Assembly: GCA_011009095.1 (NCBI GenBank)
Contig: VTPC01003688.1
Span: forward strand, 57,467 to 121,466
From: Ignelater luminosus
Lineage: Eukaryota > Arthropoda > Insecta > Coleoptera > Elateridae
DNA: 64,000 nucleotides
Direction: 5' to 3'
How positions within the stretch are numbered: the first letter of the stretch is position 1; each line of letters opens with the position of its first letter. Shown here piece by piece: positions 10,201-23,600 of the stretch. The notes beneath the pieces are model-generated. The model saw nothing but the letters and a program-made list of their open reading frames with translations, made no database searches and was not told the origin of the DNA. The position numbers and the translations under genes were made by a program.

Positions 10201-13200
10201 CAAAAACCCTTTTTCAAAAGATCCAAGCACCAAGAAGAGATCACGGAGTAATTCGAGGTCTTGCTCGGCGTCTTTGAAACTAACTGCAAATCTCTAGGTG
10301 GAATATCCCTATAGGTAGAGCATGCCATCCCTCACAGTCTCTCTTTGTCTCACATTTTCACTTGACGAAGAACACTATTGAACTCACAAGATTCTTGCAC
10401 ATGCCAACATAATTTTTACTGACATTTCCAGGTTTATCTGGACCCTGTGTTAATTCCGAAAATAAAAAGAAAATCTCAGTGGCGTAGAGTAGGGGATTGA
10501 CGCTCCTTGCAATTCCCCGCCTCTGACAAAGATGTCAATCACAAGACTATGTAAGTTTAGAGTAACAAACATGTAGAAAATTTGGTCCCAATATCTCCCT
10601 TGTTTTTGACATCTCGAAAAAACAAATCTTTGATGAAACTGCCACCCTGTATCTCGTAAATAATACCTCTCTAGAACACATGTTTATAATACAGGGTGTT
10701 TTACAAATAAATGTAAATACTTAGTAGGCGCATTTGGCGAAAAAATTAAGTCTTTTTTGTCATATAACTTTTTCCTAACGTGCACTATTTCCGCGATACA
10801 GGGTGTCAAAGTTTTATCTAGAACTTCTTGATTTCTGAATATTTCAAAAACCAAACTTGACATTGGAATGAAATTCTTTACACGTTTGTTGCTACAAGGT
10901 GTCTGATGTTTCACGTTTTGTGTATGATATTCTTATCAGAGGTGGAGAATTGGGGGTGAGCTAGTCCCGTAAGCTAAAGTGTCAAGATCATACGTCATCT
11001 TGAAAACATTGCTTCCCTTCGAACCGGACCAGGTGCGATCGATTCTGGTGGTGGTATTATGCATTTAAGAGGTTTTCATTAATTACCCCATGGAAACTGA
11101 GAACGAGCGGGTCAATGTGCCAAAAATAGCTTTTTTTGGCATACTCGTTTTTTAGATTTGGAAAACTACCAGACCGATTTTGATGGTTTTTGTCCACATG
11201 ATCCCTCTTGGACCCAGTAGTGACCTTCCACCGTCGGCTTTCTCCCAGGTAAAAGGGAGACGGAGCAAAGGTTGTTAGGATGTCCCCCCCCATTGTTATG
11301 AACCAACAAATGTCGAGGTTGGTTTTATAGGCGTCGGACAGGGGGGGGGGATTTGTGTTGTTGAGAGATATCGAAAAGGTTTTGGGAAGATCTTTACTAT
11401 GGCGGTTTTGCGTACGACAACCGTTAAAACCAACTACCCAGGGAAGGCGCTAGGGGAATTTTCATTTCAAACGAAAGAAATTCATGGAGCGAGAAGAAGA
11501 AATGATAATAGCACGAAATTCGGCATGCATAATTATGGTGCCCCGGCATACCCTTTAAGAAGAAACAATTGCTACTCGGAAAGTAAACACGGGCGCTTTG
11601 CAGGTCCGGCTCGACACTAAATTTCGTAATTCACGAAAATGCTCTAAGCTTAAGTCCTATGTAGAAACGACTCTTCTCGGTATCTGGACGCAAAAACGAT
11701 CCGAGTCGCTTCTGGTTTTCTACCCTTACATCACCGAAAAACAAAAAATGGAGCGTTTTGTACTGTAGCTCCGGAACGAAGAATCGTATCGATATGGGAC
11801 TCCTCTTGTTGTGTAGACTACAGTATAGGCTTTTATATGGGTGCGGTTCGAGCTATCTTCAATTGTTTGTCGGTACAGTTATTTAAAAAAAAGTCGATAT
11901 GATGTATCTTTGACGTTTTATAGCGCCCTTATATGTGGTACGTAGTCGAAACGGTGTGCATGAATGGATAGACCCATCGATTGGCTTCAATTATATGTTT
12001 GTGTTGGTACCCCGAAAAACGCCATCTTCCGAATCAAAAAAGCGATAAACCAAAACTAATGCAAAATAAATTGCTGTATAGGAAGAAAAAGAAGATCGGG
12101 AAATAAAATTCATACCGTCTATATAGGTTCAGCAGTTACACACGTTCCAATAAAGAAATCTCAGAAATCCGAAAATTTTAGGTCTGGAGCTGGGGGACTG
12201 AGACCTCCTTTAATTTCACCTATAGCGCTTATTGATAAGTAATTGTTCGCGAAACGGGTGCCAGTCGTACATCTATCTGTTACCTGCGTCTAACTTAAAT
12301 GAGGGGAAATCCTGGTTTTTATGGGTGAGGCCCCGTTTGTTGATACCCATGGAATAATTAGTTTCTCCATATTGTTTAGTGACGAATGTATTTCGACTTT
12401 GTACGCCACTGACGCCCTTTCTAATAAGTTGATTAAACTCATTCTCAGGAAGAAAGGTATCTGAGACCTTTATCTATACGGTAATGCTACAGCAATCCAG
12501 ATGGCGAAATATGAAAGGGCGGGAAAATTCTTGCAAGAAACCTCTGCATTCTCTATTATTTTACATTGGGTTAACTGGGAGAAATACTTACTAAATTTGA
12601 TTAAAGCAGCACGCCCCTGGTGAGCGAGAAAATCTATTCGCTCCGTTTTAAAATATCCCGTTTTACTCACCATAAGTGTCTAATAATTTACATTCATCGT
12701 TTCGCTCTTGCATTTGAACGAGACTAGGCTGTTCTTAGGCGAGTCGTAGTCTGGCGGCTTTTCATTAAATGTCAAATAGGAGACAAGTAACGGGGAGCCA
12801 AAGTTGGAAATCTTGCACTTTTTGAAAACGAAAAATTGAAATAACTCAAAAAGGGGTGGACCGATTTTGACCAGACTTGGAGGGTAAGTGGAGTATAATG
12901 TTCTTCGACTACCCTATGCACGCGGTGACACCTAGCGGCGAAAATCGACAAAATCGACTGGGACCTTATAGGCAGGCTTAACGATCTAGAACCAGGGACA
13001 CTATCGTGTAGAGCCCCCAAAGAATGTTTCGCCCCAAGCTGTTTTAAATTTTTGCGAAGATATTGAGATGGCATCTAGTATTTCGATGTTGCACTTCTTA
13101 CGATTCGGCGCCTAGAGGGCACGACTGACCAAACCAAGCAGGGTTCGTAACTTGGAAACTGTAAGGGCTACGGGAGTCTAGTTCTTGCCGATCGACACAG

Positions 13201-16200
13201 CTTCGCAAGCACTATAGCAGGGCAGAGAGAAAGTCTGGTGAAAAACCAAAACATCCCAAAGCTTTCCAAAAAACCGTTTGGGGAATCTGCAAACTTTACA
13301 ATCCCCATCAAAACCACCCGGATAATCTGATAAACATAATATTTGACAGTTATGTTCTGAGAGTGTTGATCTATCCACTCGAGAAACCCCGATTTGATTC
13401 GATTAGCTCCACACTTTTCTCCACGGCACTCCGAGATGGTCACTTAGAAAATTTGTTACTCGATTAATTACGGTCCGATCAAGCTGGGTCTTTTTTAAAT
13501 TAAAGAGCAACATCAGGGCAATAAGATTAGGTGAATACCAGTGGCGTCCCTTCGTTTTTTGGGGTCGATTAGAACAAAAAAACGTAGTTTACCTTTTACC
13601 GGACCTTTCTAGAGCAGTAATCGGAGTTTCCAGAGAGATGTTGTCGTAAAACCTTGATGGAATGGAGAAAAACAAGGTCATCTAACTCGAAAATGCGACA
13701 AAGTAAAACCGGTGCAAATACGGTTTTTCGTCATTTGTGGCGGAACGGTACGCCCTGTCGACTCGAAGCTTTAACTATCCTAGAGAATGGGTAAAAATAA
13801 GTAAAACTTGTTTATATACCCTTTTTTCGAGAAAGCACTCCTTGTACCGGAAAATCTGATCTGATGGTATAAGGTAGAATAGTTGTTGCCCAAAGGCGTG
13901 CGGTCGGGTGATTGATAGAAGCTTTGTAGGGAGATACCTCGCGCTCTCGCATATCTGATTTTCATGGTGAAGGCTATGTCAAGAGTTATAGAAGCATAGC
14001 ACGTGTGTAAGAAGGCGATATGGACCGACTGGCGAATTTTAATGAAGTTATAACTTATTTCATAATATTTAACGCTTAATTTGAATCATGCAAAGGTAAA
14101 AAATTCTAAGTTGCCAGAAGGCAGCAATTTTAGTTAATAATAAAAAAATAAGGAAACTGTGGACATGCATTACATAATCAACAAATAATAATTGTAAAAC
14201 GTACCAACTGCATAAATAATAAATAATGTACTGGACGTGGGAACCTCTCCACTGCCAAAGCAAATTATTGCCGTTGTCAGCCAGTCACTACCGCTTTCGT
14301 CTCCAAAATCTATAGTTTCCATACAGTATTCATCCTGAGTTAATAATTTGTGTGTATCCAAAACCATTAGCGACCCATTTCGTAACAATGCAAATTGATC
14401 GTCGTTAGGTATAAGAGGATATCTAAAATAAAAGAAAAATAATTCAAATTTTACCCTCTGACATTTTGTTGTTATTATACTACAGAATATTTGTTACGAC
14501 GACGTAATGGACTGTAAATATTGGCTTATTCTTTCAATTAAAAACTACAACCTTCCATTAAGAATATAATTTGTAATTTCTACATTTGCCATTTTTTACA
14601 TAAACAACAACATAGCAACAATAAACAAAAACAAACTTATCTGCATTAAATTCATTAACAAAAAAAGGGCGCCAAATTTAAATTTTCATAACAAATTAAA
14701 CAATATTAAAACCAACTCTTGAAAAAAACCTTGAAAGTTTCTTTTGTTTTCGTCGTCTGCATTATAAAATACTATAATTAGAATATAATGATAAATAAAG
14801 AGGACCTTGACTTTGAATGACATTAAGAGTAGACTCGTATAAAATTTTTACCATGATTTTTATTTTTAATTGACCCAATTAGAAGTTGGTTAGTTTGTTT
14901 TCATTTACTAATTGCTTGAAACACTATCCATATAATAGAGAAAATTATTATTTGCTCTTATTGTAATATCAACATTTGTTGTACTTAAATGTGAAGCTTT
15001 TCAGTTAGGTACTACTTATATAAACAGCATTCTTTGGCATATTTATTAATTTCGATGCAACATCACATTAAAAATTCTGTAGTTGCTGTCTTTGCAAGAA
15101 AGTATCTCGTCTATATCCTGTAGACTTGGAAAAATGCCGCAACAAAAAATAAATTTATATTTGGGGATTATCAAAATTCAAAAACTTAACTAAGTAAAAG
15201 CTAATGAGCGACTTACTGTTTGTGCTCACAATGGATGTGATTTACAAATGGTTCAAACATTATATCCCCTTTAGTGATTGGTACATCATCAAGATGTGTA
15301 CTATTATGATCATGCACATCTATTGTCGGTTCAAAACGTTGATTCTCATCTGCACAACCGGATACTGTCAGTACCTGATTTAATGGACAACATTTCTGTA
15401 CACGCACGATTTTTTTATTCTCCTCCTAAAATCCAAAATTTGAAAAAATAGCCATTTAAAAAACCCACTAGTAACATATTTACTGTCTTATCAGGATCGT
15501 GATTTGTAGCATTTGGCATTTCTAAATTCTTAGGTATCACTACATGTCCAAAATTATGTTTATACTGAATACACCAAACTCCAAAATAATCAAATTGATC
15601 GATCGTCAGATCATCAGGAAGTCTAATATAAATGTTCTGCCCAGTATAAGCAGAAATAGTGTTTCTCGAGCCTTTTTCATCAGGTACCAGGATTCCGCTT
15701 GATGATGGTTCTTTACCTTTTCCAACCCAAAAATGCGCATCTGGACCTTTACCATCATAATGCAAGTTTGGTATAAAGAATGTTTTTTTATCTACTATTA
15801 TAATTGGACCAGAACGAAGTCCATGAGCTAATTGTTTGAATGGTTCTAATTGTATTCCAAGCAGTGTTTCTTTTTGCTTCTGTACCATCTAAAAAATTAT
15901 TGACATTTTATGATAACATATCGATAACAATGATAACAATACTCACTAATTGTTTTGACGTGTCCCTTCCTTTGGGTGTAAGGACGTGTCCAAAATTTTG
16001 AGCAAATCTTCTACACCATATTCCAAAATAGTCGATTTGGTCTACAGTAAGCCCGTCTGGAAGTCTGATGGTTACATTTTGTCCATTAAATGCAGAAAGT
16101 GGATCCGTTGAACCATTTTCATCAGGTACCGGAATCCCGGTTTTTGAAGGCCCTGGTCCATTTCCAACCCAAAAGTGAGCATCTGGGGCTTTACCATCAT

Positions 16201-17620
16201 AATGCAAATTTGGTACAAAAAACGTTTTATTGTCTAGTATTGTAATAGGACCCGACTTTAAGCCATGGGCTAGTTGTGAGAATGGTGTCAGTTGAATAGG
16301 TTTGAATGGTAGCTCTGTCTGTAAAAAAAATCTTAGGTAGAAAATCATAACTCTACTTGCCTCAAATGCTTATTCCATGCAAAATGTAATTTTGTAAGTA
16401 AGTATTCGCGTGCAGGAAACTCTGACAACGGAAAAACTGATTAAGCTAATCTGGATATTACATCTGAGATTTTTGCGGTTGCCCATGAACAAAATTACAG
16501 AATATGATTACGAACATTGCGTAAGTGTCGATAGTTAGTCACTGTTCACTAATTAGGACTATGACATCAACTATTCACTAAACTAGAATGATTTATTATT
16601 CTCTGTTTAATTGTATTATTCGATACTTAGTTTATAAAGGTTTTACCTAATTTACAAAGTAGCCGCTGCAAAGTTTATAACAAAGACTTGTTAATCCGTA
16701 AAACGCATGATGTGGTTCAATGTTATCACACTGTATTGGTCATCGTGATGATAACACCGCATTTATGATAATGATAAACGTGAGTTTTAAATATCTGTGT
16801 TGGATTTCAGTAAAGGTTTTTATTATCTTACATACACGGTCGCTTTATTATAAAAAATAATCAAAAATTATCATAAACGTTGATACTGAAATTTCATACG
16901 CATTTCTGTTATTTATAAACAATTAAGAATGTAACGCAATTATTTTTATAGAACTAGATTACTTTAATTCGATTATTTTGAAAATACTAGTAATTCTGTA
17001 AAGAATGCTGAAAATTCAAAGATAAACGCTGGAAATCTACTCTAAACACTCCAAGACACTAAATAATCAATATATTATTATTAGTTTGAAATTAAGAATC
17101 CTGTCATACCACTCGAAAAGTAGAGGAATTTTTAGCTAATCCGTGGCACTACTTTGATCCTACAAAACCTAATGTCTAGATTTCCCAAAACTCTGTTTTT
17201 GGTCTTAGCCCATCTAAACTCAGCAGTGGCCTTGAGCGTAGGTAAGGAGGTTAATGCACAATAAAAACATTACATTTAACAAAATTTATTGAAATCCAAG
17301 TATAGATCAAAAATTAAAAATGGTAAAAAACATAAATGTATTTAATTAAATAATTAAAGCATACAGAGGACGTCTTCCTCTTTCTTCGCTTCTGCCCGGA
17401 TCTCTTTCCGAGCGGTAACAGTAAGAGGCGCAGCGGCGACTGTTTTGCAAAGGGTGAAGAGGCAAGACTTGCAACAGGCGAGTGGCGTCGCCGGAGGTTT
17501 GCCGTCGAACGTGTCGAGTGTTTCAAAAAACCGACGGCGCGCGTCTCGGGCGAGCGCTTGTAGCGTTTGGTTCGCATTCGACGAACGCTATTGCAAGGAG
17601 TGGTGCGTCAGGACGGTTTT

Positions 17621-17660
<40 letters not shown>

Positions 17661-20600
17661 CAGACCTTTCTAATGGGTGACTGTATCAACTTGGTCTTTT
17701 GTTTTTTGATTTGGCAGATACTACATACCTTAGAAACTGCTTTGGGACTGGAACTTTAATTGTTAGGTGTAGTGGACAAATGGGTTTTAAATGATCCGGG
17801 GACCACCTACTGTTTTTAATTTTTTTTACATTACTTAGACTCTTAGGTGTAGTGGGACAATTCAAATCACTTTAAAATGTCAACGAAGAGCGAAGGCTGA
17901 CTTAGGGCCATCAAAGACGTAATCCGAGACATAGTGAAGTTCAACAAAAAGATCGTTAGAGAGTGAAGCCCAAATTGAATCATAGTGACATTTAGTTCTC
18001 CTAACAAGGTAGATGGAGGGCAAAGCCCGACCTGTGAATAAGAAGCTGGATGGAGCACGAAGCCCGACCTGTGGCCACAGAAGGTGGTCCGCTACAAGGA
18101 CGTAGCACGAGCCACTGTGACAAGCAGGTCTCTTAAGCAGGATGTGTAGGACAAACCTTGACCTGGGGCCCGAAGCTGGCTCGTTCGAAGGCGTAGCTCG
18201 TGTGATATTTAGCTCTCCTAACAAGATTGATAAAGGGCAAAGCTCGACCTAGCAGCCACCAAAAATGGGCCCTTCAAGAGCATAGCCTGAGCTATAGTAG
18301 CAATTACTCCTTTTAACAACATTAATGGAGGCTGTTTGATCAAAGGCAACTTGCTTTTCTCATATTTTCCACCTGAAGCAAAAAGTTTCTGAGTTTCATA
18401 TCAGTAAATCAAATATTTTAAAGCAGTTTACACGCTAACGCGGAGGTCCGTCTGCGCCAGCTCTAGTTTAATATCAAAAGATATAAAAAACGTCTCTCTT
18501 TCTTCTCGCTTCTGCTCCGAATCTCCTTTTGAGATGTGGTGGTGGCGACGCGGGGGCTACTAATCCGGAAAAGGGCAAGAATGAACGTCACAATGGGCGG
18601 ATGCCAAAGGTTCGCCGTCGCACGAATCGGGAAGTTTCGAAAAATCGACGGCGCGCCTCTTCCTCTTACCAACGAGCATTAAGGAGGTGCACGGAAAAGG
18701 ACGAGCGCTTATAGTGTTTCGTTCGGATCCAACAAAGGCGACTGCTGCGAGTGGTGTGTCGGGACGATTTCGGCTTGCTTTTCGTGAATTTTTGTGAGGA
18801 TTGCGTTTTATTTGGTTTTTTCTTTGTTTTGAAAGAGAAAGGGAGAGAGAAACAGAGGCAGAAGAAGAAAGGAAAAGAGGGAGAGAGAGAGAAAGAGAGA
18901 GAAACAGAAAAAGGGAGAGGGAGAGGGAGAGAGAGAGAGAGAGATACAGAAAGAAAGAAAGAAAAAATGTCTTCTTTGGATTTTTTTATTTTCTAATGGC
19001 GCATGTCGGGAGGCCCGTCAAAACTATCCGGAGGCCTTCGATAGTTTCTGTTTATTCATTAGGCGGATACTATATACCTTAGGAGCGGATGATCCTATCG
19101 AGATGAGATTTTAATTGTTAGGTATGGTAGGGCAATGGCTTCCAGACGATCCAACCAGCACCGATAGGTGTTCTGTACCTCGGGAACGGCTAGTACTATC
19201 TAGGCACCATCGACCGTGTTTTGTTTTTTTTTTGACAGTTGTCCTGCATCTGTGGATCGGCTGGTGCTATCAAGATGGGATTTTGACGTTTAGATATGAT
19301 GGAGGAGTGGCTCTGAAATGATTCGTGATACACCGATTGTGTTTTGTTGAGCTGGGGAAAGTCAGACCGCCAGCCACTGATGTGTTGGAGGAACAAGCAC
19401 GACATTTTGCAAACAAAAGCAACCGCGATCGGTGGTCGCCGGAGGCTTCTATTCCAAGACGATTGGAATGCCGCAGGCACGACAATGCGATTCTGAAGGT
19501 GTCGCCCTATAGATGATGTCTGCGCTAGCTCAAGTATTGTTTAATAATAAAATCAATAAAACTCCGCTAGATGAAAGTAAAAAAAAACTAATTAATTAAT
19601 TGGCCAGACAACAATTTATATAATAAGTCGCAGAGAGCAAAATATAAACAAAAAACAATCAAACAACAGGAACTGTTTTCCTAGAACATTTAGAGAAAAC
19701 TAAAAAAGAAGAAAAGATCTAGTTTCCACGGCAAAATGAATAAAGAAGAGGTCACTTTCAACGACGATGTTAGAAAAAATTTCTGATTATAGTTTATACT
19801 TCGTCTATTAATAGTAAATACAAATAACAAGTTTTCCAGGCTAGACTGTCTACATATTAATTAGTATCTACGTATAATTTATTCCATTTTATAAACAATG
19901 CAAGCTTGTTAATTGATCTTTAGAGGTATGTTATTTATTTAATACAATCAATTGTTAATCAAATGAATTAATTAATTAATGAACTTCTAAGAAAGTCTTA
20001 ATACATTCTCAAGTAGTAATTATCCGCAATGCCTTTTGCAATTTAAGATATTTTACAAAAAAGCTTGAAACCTGTTTTGTACAAAATTAAATGTCGACGT
20101 TATAAAAAGGATTCTTAAAAATAGTGTAATTACAGAAATCACAATGATAAACTGAACTTTCAGGAATTTATTCACGGCGGTTTTTTTTCGCGATTCTACA
20201 TTATTATTCCACTAGAATACAAAATCTTAAAAATAGTAAGCTTAATTACAGTTCAAGTGCAAATGTAAAATTTGGACATTGTTATCCGTACTACTATACA
20301 GGGACATCATTAATAGGAGGAAGCCACGTGACCACTAATTTAAAAGTGGCGCGAAATTTTACCTTTCAACGTTGGCTAGACTCCCTCACGAGTACATTTC
20401 TAACCTAAAATTACATCGGCGTGCGTACGTTCCGTGGTTTCTTGGTCTCTGTTTTGCGTTTTCTACAGTTTATTTTGTTCTATTTAAAAATCAGTCTTTT
20501 TGAAGACTAAATCTGTTTTTTGTGAGTTAATCGAGGTAAGTTAGATTTAACGCATTCAAAGTGCGATAATAAATTTTAAAACTGCATAATTATTTCAGTT

Positions 20601-23600
20601 TGGAAGTTTACGTTTTTGCGATGCCTTTTACAAGCGAACAAGATAAATTTTTCTTAATAGCTCACTATCGAAGTGGAACACAGAATGCAGATGGTTCATG
20701 GACCTATTCATTACAATCTTGTATTCAACAATTTGAACAAGCTTTTCCTGAAGTGCAAGTCCACTACGATGCATTTGTACGTCGTAGGCATGATATACTC
20801 AAGCGGTTTGAAGAAAAACATTACATCTGCAAAGGCAAATCATCTGGTAGACCAACCGTATTAACTGATGAAGTTCTCGAGGACATGCAGATGCGAATGA
20901 ATCGTAGTCTTCATAAATCCATTAAACGCCTAGCCACTGAAACAGGTAGGAATCTATTTGCATTAAACAAATAATATGCTTTGCTTCATTCGTGTTTTAA
21001 ATTATTAATTATTTTGAATTTATCACTTGTAGTAATTCAATTGTTTTACTAGCAAACTTAAATAAAAAACTGGCACTGCTATTTATTTCTGAATTATTTA
21101 CATTCATTAAACAATTTAAACTATTTTAAACCATAATCTAACCAACAACTTTTTCCGCAGGATTTTCATATGGAAGTTGCCAAGTTGCATTAAAAAAGAA
21201 GCTACGAATGCATCGNNNNNNNNNNNNNNNNNNNNNNNNNNNNNNNNNNNNNNNNNNNNNNNNNNNNNNNNNNNNNNNNNNNNNNNNNNNNNNNNNNNNN
21301 NNNNNNNNNNNNNNNACAAGAACTGTTTCCGCATGATCATCAATTACGAGTTCAATACTGTTAGTGGTTTACGCCACACTTGAACAACGATGACATATTA
21401 AATATTACATTTATGTCAGATGAAGCATGGTTTCATTTGTCGGGCTATGTGAACAGCCAAAATTACAGAACACCTTTTATCGAACAACTATTGGACGATG
21501 AAATCCAAGAGGGCTACTTCCAGCAAGATGGTGCATCAGCACATACGTCACGCACCACTATTCGTTATTTGGAAGAGTTCTTTGATGACCGAGTGATTAG
21601 TTGTGGACGATGGCCCCCTCGGTCTCCCGATCTCACACCATTAGATTTTTTTTCTATTTGGGCATTTGAAGAATAATGTTTACAGGCACCGTCCACAGAA
21701 TATTGACGAATTAAAAGAGGCCATACAAAATTAAATTAATAATATATCACCAGAAACCTTAGTTTCAGTTTTCGATAGTATCAAAAATAGAGTTCGGTTA
21801 TGTTTAGAGACACAGGGTGGCCATATCGAACCATTTATGTAATTTGTACATAAATTGCAATAAAATGTAAAATAACTAAATGAAATTGTAAAATTTAAGA
21901 TAAATGTAAGCCTTTATTTTTAATTAAATTCTAGTAACCTGCTACCTAATGAATTATTTTTTTATATATAAATTATGGCAGCTGAAATAATTGCGATTTT
22001 TAGTTCTGTTATCTAGCATACCTAGTTCTAGGTATTATATTACATTAATTTCGGAAAATAAAATTAAACGTCAATTATTAATCTTTAATTATTCCCAGAA
22101 CACGATTGTGTTAAGCCGGCTGCCAAAGTGCCGATTTTGATAAATGGTTTTTTTAAATATAAAATTAAACATTTAATGACTTTTAATGATTGAGTATGTA
22201 GATCATTTATGCATGCATAACTATACAAAAAAATTTATTATTAAATATTTAGTTTTAAATTTAAATGAGTTTGAACTTCAAATATTGTATAAATAACTAA
22301 GTATTAGTGCGTTTACCCTACCTGCATAATTATCTTTTTATGAAACATCCTTCATAGTGGACAATTAAATTTAATAACATCGAAAAAATAACTAAAAAGC
22401 TCTTGTTGAACAGCTACATCAGCATTGTTTGGGCCTTACCTAATTCTTGTTTTAAAAATATCTTTAATATATTGTCATTTTTTAATTTTCCAATTTTATA
22501 TATAATTATCTTTAAATATTTAAGTTTCTAAGTAGTTTCATCATATACCCAATACTACGCCACTGGAAAACTACATAATTCTTTATTACAACAGAGCTGC
22601 CAACAGTGCAAGATGTGTTGCCTAACCAACAGTAAATTTCGTGGTCACGTGGCTTCCTCCTATTTATGATGTCCCTGTACTTATTTCATAACTTAAAATA
22701 ATATTAAGAGACACATAATGTATAACACAAAACTAAATTCATTATGTATGTGGCGCTATTAATTAAAGATAGCCTTGCCGATAATTCTTACCTTATTTAT
22801 TTGCCAATCAACAAAACGCGCATGCATTACATTAATTAATTTAAACTATTTAATTATTGCAAAACAAAAAACTGTCTCCAGCGTTCAAGAATTTGAGTTA
22901 GTATTAGTTAATACAGTTTCAGAAGTGTTTACCATTGCTGATAAACCTGTTATGTTCATAGGTTATACATTAAGTAAGGTTTATTGAGACAAGACACATT
23001 ATCATCATTATTACTAAGCAAATATACCACGAATTTATATCATCCTTTATCCTGTGACGTAAGTGTTCATAAAAAAAAGAAAGATTCCCCAAATTTTTTA
23101 GGGCGTGACCTTTTTGTAACATGCTATACTTCAAATTAAATAAACTTGTAAGTAACTTACGTACAGAATCAGAAAAAATCTTATCTTATTTTCAACAGTA
23201 AGAAAAATAAAAGTTTCATCAATCAAAGATAAATTTAGATAAGGCTGACTGTAAAGTGTAAGTAAATATTTTAGAAGAAAACCATAAGCTAGACGCTAAA
23301 ACATACACAAATTCATACTAAATCAATGCTTGCAAATACGCAGATAATAAAAGTTTGTGGTATTCCTACTTTCGAACTAATAACCTGTTGGTTCTTTAGT
23401 GTTAACAAACATTCATGTTCAGAGTAGATTCTCTACGTTTCCTAGCATATTCAAACATTTAATAATTGTAAGTCCTTAAATCCGATTTGCCACTTTATAG
23501 TTTTGTAAATTTTAGACGTACTTTCTGTAAAATTAAACTAGCGCTTCACATTACCTAAAGAATCCTTTGTATTGTGAACGGCATGACATAATCCATAATT

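Larger units (their letters stand above)
20299..22677 (+). mobile_element. Tc1/mariner-superfamily transposon with intron-containing transposase gene
   Basis: Ends are inverted repeats of 37 bp with one mismatch, starting CAGGGACATCA and reaching GAAGCCACGTGACCAC, flanked by TA on both sides (20297-20298 and 22678-22679). The length is 2379 bp including the 100-N gap. It carries the transposase relic described separately. It lies in the receptor's first intron. Confidence 0.85.

Noticed and set aside
10086..14060. Several 60-100-codon open frames on both strands
   Set aside because: No domain, signal or splice logic, and the DNA looks like CpG-rich repeat relics.
17314..17760. Overlapping 60-100-codon frames with Arg-Glu repeats
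   Set aside because: They are translations of the GA microsatellite.
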